The notes under the pieces: generated by a model
Told to the model about the DNA's origin: nothing
Databases searched by the model: none
Seen by the model: the letters and a program-made list of their open reading frames with translations, nothing else
Position numbers and translations under genes: made by a program
Part shown: piece by piece, positions 32,840 to 44,972 of the stretch
Layout of the letters: each line of letters begins with the position of its first letter
Numbering within the stretch: the stretch's first letter is position 1
From: Ornithodoros turicata
Taxonomy: Eukaryota > Arthropoda > Arachnida > Ixodida > Argasidae
Length of the DNA stretch: 64,000 bases
Reading direction: 5' to 3'
Assembly: GCF_037126465.1 (NCBI RefSeq)
Contig: NC_088201.1
Span: 141,734,376-141,798,375 of the forward strand

Positions 32840-34765
32840 GGTTGGCTGAAGGTATAAGTCGCGGCACAGGACGGAGAGCAGCAGGATGGCGACGAGTCAT
32901 CGTAATTTAGGTCACGTCGGTCAGCCTCAAGGTCGAGGCTCCGTGTTATAGCGACCACTGCATGTCACACGCTCGTGTCACTACCGAGTAACGTTACGCC
33001 ATCTATTGGGCGAGACCAGAGGCACGGAGGCTTCAGGTCAGCCTCAAGGTCAACGCGCCACAAGAAGCAGACGACTGCTGGTCACACAGCCCCAGCCTCG
33101 GGGGTCGGGCTCCGTCCGGACACCACGGAAGCCACAGGGGTGACACAAACCCGCCATTGTTGTAACTGCCCTCAAGCGGCTGCTTTTGGCAAAACAGCCA
33201 TCTTGTCCTGGTCGCACGTCATAGAAAACGTCATTTTGAGGTCATGTGACATTGTTTACATGTCGTTTTTCCGCTTACAGACATACCTCCGTCGTCATAA
33301 AGCCCAGAGATGAATGTATTTTGCCAGCGTAAACTATGCGGTGCTTCTTCCGCAACATGATAGTCCATTTCTCCTTAGTTGAAGTACATCGCATCGGCTC
33401 AGTGAGTCGTAACGTGCGGTCGTCATTACATCTTTGGAAGTCGTCAACAGTACGAAGCCTTATGTGCAAAGCTGCGCGTTTTACTGCGAGATTATCGGAT
33501 AAAAATAATTACCGTGATCGAAAGACATCCAAAACGTCGCGAAGAAACAACAACCGCATTGTTTAGAAACGGTTTGGCCGCCGATCACGGGCGCCGCCAT
33601 CTTTAAGGTCACGTGTGGCTTGGTGTTTGCTGTGACGTGCGACCAGGACCTGTCCAGGATGCATTGCGTTCGCCCGGCACGCTGTCGTCTACGGAGCAAT
33701 ACATTGGGTGCCACCCCTGTGACGGAAGCCGACTTCCGTATGGCATTGAGGGGGTTGCTTGTATACACTGCCACATTCCGCTAAGTCTGGCGTGGTCGTT
33801 TCTCTTTGCGCGTTGCTCAATCTTGAAAGACCTGTAGATATGTGATACACCTGTTTGTTTTCTCAATGAAAAATAAAGATTTCGTGGATTATTATTTGGC
33901 TGTGCTGTGTTTATTATTATGCGAACTCAGCAAACCACAACCCGTTTCGCGACCTGCTGCTTCAAGTTGTTTCGCGTAGCCGTGTGACGTTGCCGATCGA
34001 TGAGCTGTGTGAAATGTAAAATTGGCACAGTGAATCCTGTGGAGTGACATTTCAGTCGTACGTATTCCCGCATTCTCTTATGGAGACAAGTAAGTAACAA
34101 CAGCAAATAAATCGTGACTATGACCTGAGTAAGTAAGTACCTAAGTAAGTAGCCGCATTCAATGGCCAATCTACGTTACATTGCGAGAAACGTGTGGGTG
34201 TGGATACTGCCCAAAAAAAGTGGATCCAACTCAAGTTTGAAGCAAACTATCCTTTATTGTCTTATATCGTGAAACACTATAGGGTTATCTCTTTGATTCA
34301 GAAAGAAGAGGGCTCTGCTCACACGTCAGTGAGTACGATGTGCAAACCTCCTCTTGTACGGAATCAGTATGCACTATGCAATGCTGGTCTCATCTTGGCG
34401 TACTCAAGTGTTTTTTTTCCTTTCCTCTTTTTTCTTTCTTTCCTCTTTTTTTTTTTTTTTTTCACTGGTGTTGTCGTCCCAGAGGTGTCCCGGAGAAGAA
34501 ACTGTGACGCTCTGAGCAGCGCTTAGATGTACGAGCATTGCGGAGCCCCGTACATACACACCGAAACGCACAGGAATGCTCGCTCGTTGTCTTCGCCAGC
34601 TATCATTCTTCGCGCGTGCACAGCCTGCGCCGGCCTGTCTGACCCGCCGCCTTTTGTTACGCCATTTGACTTCTCAGCGTTGCTCGCAAGCTCCGCAGCT
34701 CCGCTATAGTTTGTCGGGAGAAACTCGCCTGCAAACAGTGTCCTTACCCTACGAATGGCTGCTTA
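32840..34765. other. No recognised feature
   Basis: A 15-bp direct repeat GTCAGCCTCAAGGTC occurs near 32920 and 33034. A short inverted pair GTCCTGGTCGCACGTCA lies near 33206 and 33640. There is a T run at 34446-34462. None defines an element. Confidence 0.35.
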
Positions 34766-35189
34766 TTGAAGGTCACAAAGGGGAATAGGAGGATCGCATG
34801 GGAGGCGCGCAAAGGCCGTCCTCTATTTGTTTCCCATGGAGGAAGGAAAGAGAGGAGGAGCCCTATTGATCTGAGAAGTGAAGTCGAGATTGGGGGCCAT
34901 TCCAGTGACATCACCGCTCGCCTTCCCGGTTTCGGTTACATACATCTCTATGGGTGCCCCCAACGCATAGTTTCGGAATACTTGGAGAGGTGCGGTGGTA
35001 GCGCGCCGAAGTGGCCCACAAAGTGGCGTGTGCAAAGCAACCTCATTGGGCTACACAGGTCGCGTGACCTCCGCATGGTTTCAAAGAAGCTACCTTTCAT
35101 CTCCTATCCTCACGTCACTTGCCTCATGCTTCTGCCTTCTGTCCAAGAGCCGTTCGGGCGCCTCCTTTTCTTCCATATGCCCCGAGCGC

Positions 35190-35310
35190 TAGCGCTGCGC
35201 CATCTTTTTGGCAAGAGCAGCGACCGCAGCGCTCCGCCTTCAGCGTCCTCCTATTGGCTCGCGTTTAGGAGACGGAGCCCTCCCTCGCTCTTGGTCAACG
35301 GGCGAAATGA
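35190..35310 (-). repeat. Interspersed repeat, copy 2 (inverted relative to 17378-17490)
   Basis: Read on the minus strand it gives GACCAAGAGCGAGGGAGGG, then CTCC.TCTCCTAAACGCGAG, CCAATAGGAGGACGC and GGCGGAGCGCTGC, matching copy 1. A 199-codon open frame (34766-35365) runs through it but has no domain and is probably repeat-derived. Confidence 0.5.
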
Positions 35311-35386
35311 GAGTCCACGATTCTCCATGATAACAAATGCAAATTTCTGGAAATATTGGACCTAATTGTGCCAATGTTTTTTCGAG

Positions 35387-35473
35387 GACGTTTATCAGAA
35401 CACCACAGCGTTCAAAGAGACACTGCTGGATTGCCTAGAGGAAGGCCTTACAATTGTGGAGGTCATTCATCCA
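35387..35473 (+). other. Exon-like segment of an unknown gene
   Basis: TTTTTTCGAG precedes 29 open codons reading DVYQNTTAFKETLLDCLEEG and LTIVEVIHP, then the canonical donor CCA|GTAAGT. The length is a multiple of three. The peptide is well mixed and helix-like, unlike repeat translations around it. The acceptor pyrimidine tract is short. The protein is not recognised. It lies about 80 bp past the repeat at 35190-35310. Confidence 0.4.
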
Positions 35474-36468
35474 GTAAGTAGAGTGTACTTCCGACGCATT
35501 CCAGATTATTCCTAAACTGCGTTCTGTGTGAGTACTCATTTGAGTTTGTACGACTGATAGATGAACATATAATTGTTTACAAAAGATTATGAATTTGTAA
35601 TATCATGTACTGACTGGGGAAGGGCATATGTCCTTACCGGTTGGATGGATTTTCTGTCCTTCTACAAAGTTACACTCCAAGTAAAATGGTGTACCTTTGA
35701 GTGTAGGAATTGTGCCACATTGCGTTGCCCCGAACTTTATACTTCTCTTTCTCTTTTTTTTCTTGTGGTGGATCTCTCGTTGCAGAGATGCTTTTACTTG
35801 CGCAGTAGCGTTTCTTCAACTATTCCCCACTTATTTGACACCCGAAAACTTGACATCTCTGCAAGCCTGTTTTCGGATTTCATTAGTGCCGACACTCTCT
35901 AGGCAAAGCCCGAAGACACTCCCACTGTGCATGGAAACTGCATGAGAAAAAGAAAAAAAAAAGGAGGGTGGGGAGCGGGGCCCAATCACGCATTTTGTCC
36001 TCGCAAGCTTATCTGTTCGCAACCATGAGTTACTGATAATCACCGACATCGGATGTTCTGTGCTGTTTTCGGTGCTGTCCTTTCCTCGTTCACATGCATT
36101 AGGCGGGGTAACTTGAACGAGAGCGCCTTGATGAACGACGTTTTTTTTTTTTTTTTTTTGTGTGGGCGGTTGTTACGAGTTTTCGAGTGTCAAATTTATG
36201 TGTAAACATTGTGAAAGATCCTGTATTTGTGACTGAAATTGTGTGTTGTGGCCATGGACATTCTAATGAACGCAAAAAGTTCCATTTCCTTGGCAAATTC
36301 TTGAGTTCAAAAAAGCTAATCACACTAATTAATGCGGTGCACTCACAGAAAACACCTATTTGGGTGGCAAAAACATGCACGAGTGTCCTGCACAAGGTTT
36401 CCCGTTTTAATCTCACGTAGATTTTTTTTAGAAATTGAATCACACTTTTTCACCGGGCAACCTGTATA

Positions 36469-37224
36469 CAGTCAAACCTCGCTTTACGAACACCCTTCGT
36501 TTCTCAGAAAATCGTTCGTAAATCGAGGTATTCGTAAATCGAGGTCCAAGTTGTGCAGTGCACAAATACCTCACAAAACCAATTTGATTTGAATTGATTT
36601 GAAATGGAAATTGATTTGAATAAGTTTTATTTTTGAAAATACTGCGTTATTGTACTTTGCACCATACTTTCTGCACGGTCTATTCTGTTTAGAAGAGATG
36701 ACAGAAGTCTGACACTTGACTCATCCACCCGGTCCTCAAAGTACCGTATCGCGCGCCGATGAGACTGTTTCTAACGGCAAATATCACGCTTGTCACCGGC
36801 TGTTAGGACGGAACGCCTTCTCTTGGAACGGCAAGATGCTTCCATCTCGGAGACCTGGTCCAAACACACAACCGTTCGGCTGTAAAACGCCCGAATTATT
36901 CTTTCAGGAAATGGTGAATCATGTTTGTGGAACGTAGTGGCGTTGGGACATTGTATGTTTGACCTTGGCAGCATGTACTGAGGAACTTTCATTATCCTCC
37001 TGTCCATTGGCCTATCCTCTGTACGTTCATAACACCCGTTCGTATATCGAGGTCAGAATGGCTTGGCTACTTTGGGTCCGTTCCCTAATAATCCGTTCAT
37101 AGTTCGGATATCGAGGGTTCGTAAAACGAGGTCAAAATACACGTAAAAAGTTTGGTTCCCTGTGGAACCGTTCGTAAGTTGAGGGAATTCGTATATCGAG
37201 GGTTCATAAAACGAGGTCCGACTG
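36469..37224. mobile_element. pogo/Tigger-type MITE
   Basis: A 756-bp element is flanked by TA (36467-36468, 37225-37226). The left end is CAGTCAAACCTCGCTTTACG; inverted right end CAGTCGGACCTCGTTTTATG. Subterminal repeats of TTCGTAAATCGAGGT and TTCGTAAAACGAGGT lie at both ends. Immediately left, CACCGGGCAACCTG-TA (36451-36466) looks like the right end of a second TA-flanked MITE whose other end I cannot find. No transposase remains. Confidence 0.85.
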
Positions 37225-38143
37225 TATTATGTTTTTATGGTTACCTTTGATGGTACACATTTAAGAGAAGCGTGTACACCATAATATAAAATTATAACAA
37301 CGGTGCAATGTTATTTGTAGCACAACTTGAATAGTCACTATGCCACTCTCCAGTAACAATTTAAACAAATATATTCAATATATTCTTCGGTTGGCATTTC
37401 CCTTCTCTTCTTGCAGTCCATGTCCAATGAATAATCAAGGTCCACGTTAAGCCGGACGAGAGGAAGTGATGAAAGCGATAGTCGTTTTCAAAAGGCCTAC
37501 GTACACTTTTGCACGCTTAAGGGGTCATCCGAAGAGATCATTGTTATAACGTCGACGATATCCCTACACATCTCCACGGTGCACATATCACTGGTCGTTA
37601 CGTCAACGACGGTGATTTGATGGGTTTGTCATTAGCATCGTATGTTATCATGTGTTCGGTCGTTATGTAAGTAGTATGGACGCAGTATGGTGTTGGTTGA
37701 GAGTGCATGAAACAAAAAGCAGAAACAAGAAGTTTAGAGAGAAGAAAGACTCAGAAAGGGATCGCGATTTTAACCTAATTGATGTTCGACCTCTCGTTCG
37801 TTTCGAGTTGTATTAGTTCATCAGCCTCTTCACATTACATATCACCGGCTTCGCTGGATTACTCGGTACCTCGATTACTCGGTACAGGTCGCGGTTAAAC
37901 GTCGAGGACGTCAACAACTTGGTGGCAGTGTAAAGTTGCTTAAGGACGCAGGCTTCGGCGAGGAACGTTATGTACTGTGTAGCTGATGCTGCTTATCAGT
38001 GAACGCTAGAGGACTCCCAGGTGGGCAAAATTAACCTACAAACCGACCAGTGCGGAGTCGCTGACGATCGTAGTTGTCTCACGATCTAAAGCCACGAATT
38101 ATATTTACATTAATACGCAAATTCTATTTATTTCCATTTCAAG

Positions 38144-38197
38144 GAGAAGTTCGCTGCTTTCAGCATGAATATCACCCGTGTAATGCAAAGTTTCAGG
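38144..38197 (+). other. Exon-like segment of an unknown gene
   Basis: A good pyrimidine tract and acceptor (TATTTATTTCCATTTCAAG) lead into 18 open codons (EKFAAFSMNITRVMQSFR), then the donor CAGG|GTAAGT. Both splice sites are near consensus and the length is a multiple of three. It is too short to identify. It may belong to the same gene as the segment at 35387, but nothing in the sequence proves that. Confidence 0.35.
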
Positions 38198-38561
38198 GTA
38201 AGTGGCACGATAGTTTTCTACCACCACTATGGCACATAACTGTTGACACAACTGATGTAAAACTTTCTTTTTTTCAAATTAAAGGGACATGTTGGAAACT
38301 AACTGCCTTGCTCCACGACTGCCATATTGCAGTGTGTGTGTCCGGATCTGTCAGCTGATTTGGAGATTAGAACTGTAAGCCCCTGCAAGTTACCTGTAAA
38401 CGTCATTTCGAAAATTTCACGGCTCCCTAGCTTTTACGATCAATATGGAAGGCAAATAGCATGTTCGTATCCGGTTTTCACTTCACGGTGAAATGAACAT
38501 GAGCGCGCTTACACTAGCGGACATTACACGGGTGTGTGGCAGAGATAAGCTTGAGAGGCTG

Positions 38562-38714
38562 CCCAGGCAGCACAGTGTACTGAAAGTCGAGTGCAATAGG
38601 GGTGGACGGGTAGGTGGAAGGTCTTGAACAGACTTGCGAAAGTAAAGAACATTGATAACACACATACCTTCCACCCGTATTGCACTCGACATTCAGTACA
38701 TTGTGCTGCTTGGG
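38562..38714. mobile_element. CCCAAGCAGCAC-type hairpin element, copy 2
   Basis: The arms CCCAGGCAGCACAGTGTACT and (inverted) CCCAAGCAGCACAATGTACT pair through TCGAGTGCAATA and GGGTGGA. Loop and orientation match copy 1 (20184-20333), including TTGAACAGACTTGCGAAA and GAACATTGATAA. No target duplication could be fixed. Confidence 0.7.
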
Positions 38715-39837
38715 TGCTGTTTCCAGATATTATCAAAGGGAATCACTATTTTTTTCCACTAGAATCGAGAGGGGTTGATTGCTTTGCACAACAAAAACCG
38801 ATGGGCGGTGACAGCGATCAAACACAGCAAACGCCATGGCTATCAAATTCAGTATTCAAAAAACACTATTGCTGTGAATTTAACTAAAATATTTTACACC
38901 ACGAAGGGACAAGTAGTATGTAGGGATTGAGAAACTACAGGGATGAGAAACTACGGCACCCGTGACCCTGAGCCCTGCGCGTATTTTTCTCGCGCGGCGC
39001 GTGTGCGGAGGGTCATCCGCGCGATTATCAGCGGGGGGAGGGCTGCGTGCGCACTTACCCTCTCACATTTTTAAACCTGGGCCGACTTCTTTCGACATTT
39101 TTTAGCCTTGGGCGACATTTTTCCTGAGTTTTTCGTGTGCGGGACAGGCGGCGCTCGGGTGGAGGCGCTTACCGGTTGTCTGTGCGTGGCCGGAGGGCTG
39201 CATGCGCGCTTACCCTTCAACCTGGGCCGACTTCTTTCGTAATTTTTCAATCTGTACCCAATTCAATCTTAATTTTTTTCCAGCTACAACAGGTGTGCAG
39301 TAGGCTGTTTACATGCAAAGGATAGCCAAGTACAAGTACAAGTGAAAATATATTTATTAAAGTCATTAGTGTCAGAAATTATGTTATGGCTCTGCGTGAA
39401 TGGGAAAAACTTAGCCAAAAAACCTGAAGCAGAAGGAACACAATATATCTAACAAAGAATATACTTATTAAAGGTATGATACATTAGCATTGAATAGGTA
39501 TCACAGATCAAACACAATATTTTGATTAACTGTAATCACACAAGTTTTCAATGAATCAGAAGGGATAGCACAGTTAATCAAAGAAGTTATTCTTGATCAA
39601 TACAATTACAATCAAAATTACAAGTTTTATTATAAAAAGTCTGAGACGTGAGAATCTGATAGATGTAAGCAATTTGGAGCACGATGTGGAAACTAACTTT
39701 AATATTCCAACGTGACACAAATTTAATTAATCAGTTTCTTATGAAGTGAATAGCGCAGGCATAAGGAAATAATTCGAATCAGCACATAGCATTAATATAG
39801 AACCAATCATCCAACATGTAAGGAAATAATAGCTACA

Positions 39838-39963
39838 GATAAAATGGTTAAAAAGCAAGCGAGTTGGTGGCTAAGATCCATGACGAAAACCCGAGACTGG
39901 GAAAAAGACGAAAACAGAGTCGTCTGTTTTCGTCTTTTTCCCAGTCTCGGGTTTTCGTCATGG
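39838..39963 (-). mobile_element. Hairpin retroposon, copy D (in the left arm)
   Basis: This is the mirror image of copy E. ATAATAGCTACA (39826-39837) and ATAACAGCTACA (39964-39975) are the decayed target duplication. The perfect stem GACGAAAACCCGAGACTGGG with AAAAAGACGAAAACAGA closes on a tiny loop. The tail (minus strand) reads CCACCAACTCGCTTGC. Confidence 0.8.
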
Positions 39964-40446
39964 ATAACAGCTACACCATATCAAAACGAGAAACGATCAC
40001 CACATTTAACCAAAGAAGATATTCTTAATCAATATCATTATAAACAAAATTACAAGTTGTATTATAAAAAGTCTAATATTCCTATACGTGAGAACCATCA
40101 GTGCAATAGCGGGAACTTCTGATATTTGTATGTAATTAAAGGTGAACAGCACAGACTCTGGAAGACCATGGGACAAGAACACAAGAGGAAATAAAATCTA
40201 TACCACTACATTGGTTAATCAAAACAACAGAGGAGGAGAATAATCTATCGTTTTTAGTATCATAAAATCATCCTCGTGACATAATCTAATCGAACACTAT
40301 ACAATTTTCTTTCTAAGAGTCACTAAAAACCTTACTTTGTTTTATGAATCCAACACACCGCATAGCGCGCTCCTAGCCAACAACCAGCTCTAATAGTATC
40401 TGCCCTGATTCGTTGAAGACGGGAGGCGTACGCCTATTTTGTGACA

Positions 40447-41230
40447 CTGTTTACATCTAATTTATGTATCTAACATTTAATATGCACTGTTTTCATCTCG
40501 GTTTTCACTCTTTTCCTCGAAGCCGGGAGACTTTATGCCTCTGTCTATGTGACCATAGCACCGCGCATGCTTTATCACTCAAAGGGCTAGGGGCTATATT
40601 ACTTCGTCCAGTAAACGGGACGCTCTAGAGGTCAGATAAGAGAGTTCAAAGGCGATATATTTTATTGTGCAGCGCAAATAGATCTAAATATCAGTCGCGG
40701 GGATCATTATCTTTTCGCATCCTTTCCTTGAAACGGAAATATTTGGTCAAAGTGGTTGACAAGTTGACTAAGTTTGTAGAGATGCGATATTGTTATTGAA
40801 CATGTAGAGAAAGTCCAAATTATTAATTGGTAGCAATGATACTCAATCAAAAACGAGAAACAAATTTAATTACATCAGTTATTGATATATCTTGCAACAG
40901 AAATTTCTAATGAACCACACAGAAATATCAAATGTGAAATGCAACTCAGAGTTATGAGGCATTCCCATCTTAGAGGTACTTACTTATGTCAATCGAGTGA
41001 ACCATTGAAACAAATACAAGACAATAATTATTTCAGGCAGTAAGTTCACAACTCATAGAATATCAGTCGAGTGAATACTTGAAACAAAGTCAAAACAATA
41101 ATTCTCACGACAGGTGGAGATTATAGCATTCTAAACCAGATTATAAAATTTTAATCAATAAAATAAACATAGATATGCTTTTAATTAAGTGTAGATGTGC
41201 GCTTCAAAACAGAAGAGACAATTGCTCTAC
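40447..41230 (+). other. Left-arm-only segment
   Basis: About 780 bp has no counterpart in the right arm. In the right arm (and at 821-870) the sequence runs from CGTACGCCTATTTTGTGA straight into a frame reading LFCDSYEHF, so the shorter version keeps a frame open and is probably ancestral. The extra DNA contains a small tandem pair (TCGAGTGAA...TTGAAACAAA near 40997 and 41062). Origin unknown. Confidence 0.5.
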
Positions 41231-41669
41231 ATTGAAAAGATGGACAGATTTTGTACTCGATACCATAAGTCATGGAAAGATGTGATAAAAAAACTGCTTC
41301 GAAAAGGAGGAGCCGCGAAACGATTTCATTATCGCTGCATTTCAATACGTCCTAGACGTGGTCGTATTCGGAGAAATGGTACAAACTACAGAACTGAAGG
41401 TGCAAGAATTTATATGCCGAATCTACAATACTTATAAAAATATCTGCACATCAACGTCGGAAGGGCCACTGGGATTGATGGCGTAGTTTTTGAGGTTTGC
41501 CAACGAAGAATTGAAATACGCTAGACCAGATGTAATTGTAATCATTGCAATGGGCATTGCGTTCATCAAGAACGCAATCGGATCAAATTATCATATACAA
41601 GCGGTCTATATCGCACGATTCATTACGGATTTGTTGAAATTACACATATCTGAGATAGAAAGTACATAA
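41231..41669 (+). pseudogene. Left-arm copy of unknown gene 1 (decayed)
   Basis: This is the counterpart of 47188-47635. The reading frame is broken by a frameshift near 41315-41330, so the visible open frame (41195-41437) drifts out of register. A TAG near 41487 replaces the Gly codon present in the right arm. It keeps a Glu codon (GAA, near 41507) where the right arm has a stop. The C-terminal part ends near 41669 with a LHISEIEST-like tail. The function is not recognised. Confidence 0.55.
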
Positions 41670-41738
41670 AACCTTATCACGTGGCATGTTCCACTACCAC
41701 GGCAACGCAATTATTTTCTTCTATCAGTCTCCGCAACG

Positions 41739-42119
41739 ATGTCGAATCAACAGAAGTTCAATATTATCGAGGTCTGATGTATTATTATACGAGGTCTGAT
41801 GTACGATTATAGGTCTGATGTATTATTACCTGTTGAAACTCACAAACATATCAATTGCGGTGGACCACCGGACGATTTTCATCTAATACTCTCTTGTACG
41901 CCATTCAAGAATCTTCATACAAAGACAGGAAACATCAATAAGGGACTGTGCAAGTTTATCGCGACAAAGTGCAAGTTGTTGAAGCAATACAAACACGGTG
42001 ACAACATAGCGCCTGCGTTAATCAACAATGGATTCAAGCGCCCAATAATCAGAACAAACTATTTAATGTCTTCGGAATTCATCAAAGACAACAAACGAAA
42101 ACTTCAGAGTTTGAAATAG
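41739..42119 (+). pseudogene. Left-arm copy of unknown gene 2 (decayed)
   Basis: It starts with the same MSNQQKFNI as the right-arm copy, then hits a stop. The region just after the start has expanded into repeats of GAGGTCTGATGTATTATTA. From about 41830 it regains the shared frame (HINCGGP, CTPFKNLHTK, LMSSEF) to a common stop at 42119. Two arms, two different decay patterns. Confidence 0.6.
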
Positions 42120-42728
42120 AACTGTAGTTTATCGAAATAAACAAGTGTATAACTGAAACAATAAATGTAATCTTTGTCATCATTATAATGAACTCTACGC
42201 ATCACAATGAAAAACACCTTACATTTAGCATGGCTAGACTGAGAACAGTGATCGCTAAGGAAACGGATATTCCACAATGTATGTAAGAATTCTCATATAG
42301 AATGAGACCTGACCACCAAATAGGTTTTACTCGACTACACTCTGTACAAGTTCAACACCCGAAGAATAGAATTGCCGGAGAAGGATCGATCGGTCATTGA
42401 AATTTAGAGACATGATACATCAGTCTATGATTACAAAAAGGATCACTAATCTCATGTGAAAACTTATCATATTTCATGAATTAAATTCCACAGTGCATGT
42501 ATATTTCTCAATCAGTTGCACTAGCCCAGACATAGTAAAAGAAGAAGAAAAGGCGTCTTTGACAAGCAACCCGATTGGAGCGCGGAACAAATAACTAAAT
42601 ATTTTTGTCAACACAGTTGTCCGTTTGTATGACTGGATAGGAAAAATGAGCCGTTCAAGATAGGGCAAAATGGGAAATAAGGCAAGATAAATGATCGCGG
42701 TGGGATAAGTCAAAGCGTTCGCGACACA

Positions 42729-44330
42729 CCGCCGTATTCTTGAACAAGCCTCGACTGGACGCTCCGCCTCGACTCCAACGAGTGGAGGAAAGTGGCGCTG
42801 CTCCACTCGAGGAGCCCATGCGTTTCATGAACCCGCTTCGGGGATTCCTCCGCCAAGGCGCTCCTCGAGAAACCGTCCTCGAATAAAGCTGTAGTCTCGT
42901 CCCCCCAGCCGTCTTTCGGGACCACTCGAAAATGTTAATTATCGTGCTTAAAACACACTTATGGCATGAAAAATAAATGTAATTATTTACTTTATTTCCA
43001 CCAACGTACGTTACAAATACAAACACAAAGGTCTGCAAGTGTTTGAAGAAGGGTGCAGGTGTTTCGAACAGGGAAACAGATTGATAGGTTTCCTAGTTGT
43101 CTGGTCTGGCAATTACAACCACAACGGCAGCAGCTAGCTTAATGGCATGGTCACCTAGTATCAAATAATATGGAAGATGATGTCACTGCTTGCCACTCTT
43201 CTATTATGTTACAATATGTGGCGTGAATGACTGTTTCTTAGCGGATGGGTACGTTTACCCAACGCCTTGAGGGTAGCTATAAACAATCAAACAAACAAAA
43301 CAGATTTTACAACAACATCTCGAGCAAAGAATCGGGGAGACCATTCTTGGGGAGTCACCGGGAGCATGTCGTACGAACTTTTATGGCCCTCAATCGCGCT
43401 CTGCCTAAACGGTGGAGCCTGTTATCCCACCCAACAAACGGAATTCGTACTATTGGAACAACAACTGCAAAAAAAAAGAGAAAGAAAAAAAACATGAATG
43501 GAAGATTTGTTGAGCCGTTTCAGTGATAGCTGGAGCAGGGGTTGGGCCAGCTTGATACAGTATAAAGATTACGGAAAAACATTGAGGAGGCAGATCAGAT
43601 GTTTATTTTTTTTAGATGTCCAGTCAATGCACTGTTTCTTTTTTTGCACCACTTTTTGCGTGAAAACATCCTTCAAACACACCTTCTTTGTGCTAAATAG
43701 CGCGACAGAAGGAAAATTTACTATTACACCTTGTCTTGAAAAGTGTGCTTGCGAGAAGGTGTGGGATTTTTTCCACAACGCGGCACACCGTCGTTTCTGA
43801 CTCATTCACAATGTCTCCCGTGGCAGTTCGAAAAGTCCTAACGCCATAAAATCACACGTCGACGGGCAGCTGTAGCACAGGAGGTAGAGGCATCCCACTA
43901 TTGCACACATTTTCCTCCACTGGCAATGTATCCAAAATGCTTCGTACTGTTTTCTTCATGAAACGGTACTGTATACCATATGAGGAACTCGTGATCATCA
44001 AAATGGTCAAAAGGAGTTTGATGGCCCCTTTTTGAACGTTGTCGCTCAGTGGTAATGTTGTCAGCACCCAGTTAAAGGCCATCGTGGCACAAAACGCAGT
44101 CGATGGACGCAGCGAACGACCTGTCTTACGCCATGACACCAGCCAAACTTGAGTTGAGGAGCGTTCTCGAGGTAGCACCGATGTTACCTCGAGATTTTCG
44201 AGGAATGCACGGAGGAATTCCTCCACTCGAGGAGCGTTTCGAGTCAAGGTCGATTTATGAAGCGCAAAACCGGCCTCGAGGAGCAGCTCGAGTCGAGTTT
44301 CGAGTTGAGGCTCGTTCAAGAATACGGCGG
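42729..44330 (-). mobile_element. PIF/Harbinger element (3-bp ACA target duplication)
   Basis: The ends are CCGCCGTATTCTTGAAC and its inverted complement. ACA flanks both (42726-42728, 44331-44333). The empty site in the right arm reads GCGACACATTGTC with one ACA. Subterminal regions are rich in CTCGA words in both orientations. A decayed transposase N-terminal region is on the minus strand. A 3-bp duplication and the protein remnant agree on PIF/Harbinger. At 1602 bp most of the nuclease is missing. Confidence 0.85.
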
Positions 44331-44340
44331 ACAGTATCAT
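43560..44340 (-). pseudogene. Harbinger transposase remnant
   Basis: On the minus strand, a frame of about 160 codons (44340-43852) ends LPPVLQLPVDV-stop. The same frame, after the stop, or a neighbouring one reads VRTFRTATGDIVNESETTVC and RVVEKIPHLLASTLF. In HARBI1-like transposases this is the helix-turn-helix part: RFLATGSF..vvGD..gvS.sTVcRvi. The DDE nuclease that should follow is absent, replaced by A-rich sequence. A stop and at least one frameshift mark it as dead. Confidence 0.65.
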
Positions 44341-44605
44341 CGACTTTTACAACCGCATTGGGGTTCAGTACCTGGGAGATAATACGAAGCCTTCGCGAAA
44401 AGCGAATCTATTATCAGATGCCACAATGCAAACGAAATATTTTACGAGCATGATGTGCAGGCCAAGTCTACATTTCTAATCACATAGTCTTCGTAACACA
44501 CGGCACACAAACGTATATGAAATAATTTCCAAGTGGCAATCAGATTTTGGGAGAAGCGGATCACGCAACCACCATCAGAAGTGCTTAACCATTATACAAT
44601 GTAGA

Positions 44606-44972
44606 TGAGCGATATGCAAAAACACAATGGAAGGCATGTTATATTAATTATAATAACCAGATCAGCGCAGGTCACACATAAACGTAGATCCAAGTCACAA
44701 ATATACTCGAGATTTCCCGTAACGATACAGAAAAACTATCACATTATTTTAGTGTCATAGCATATGGGCACTACAAATGGAAAGGCCATACTTTAATTTT
44801 ATAAGTCTTTAGCTCATAACGTTGTAAAACACAAATTCCACAATCAAGATAAATTTCTTCTTTAAATTTTCAAAGTCAAAACTGCACGCTATTTCTTGCA
44901 TTTTTCTAAAGATATAGATTAAAAAGTTGTGCATATACTCACACATACTATACAAGATATTTGGTTATGGAT
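44606..44972. other. Unpaired centre of the palindrome, left part
   Basis: AT-rich sequence has no partner in the right arm and no recognised gene. Together with the LINE fragment to its right it forms the ~1.3-kb loop between the arms. Confidence 0.5.

Larger units (their letters stand above)
38912..44605 (+). repeat. Left arm of the palindrome
   Basis: The arm matches the inverse of 45905-49108. It differs by a PIF/Harbinger insertion (42729-44330) and by an extra ~780 bp at about 40447-41230 that the right arm and the copy at 745-5072 both lack. The outermost ~400 bp is GC-rich and holds repeated GGGCCGACTTCTTTCG-type words. The rest is AT-rich. The pairing ends near TTAACCATTATACAATG (44587-44605). 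Confidence 0.85.

Noticed and set aside
34766..35365. 199-codon open frame, plus strand
   Set aside because: It crosses the GC-rich interspersed repeat at 35190-35310 and has no recognised domain; high GC alone makes long chance frames likely here.
42655..43038. 127-codon minus-strand frame starting inside the Harbinger element
   Set aside because: It runs across the transposon end into the palindrome arm and its C-terminal half is CTCGA-repeat translation.
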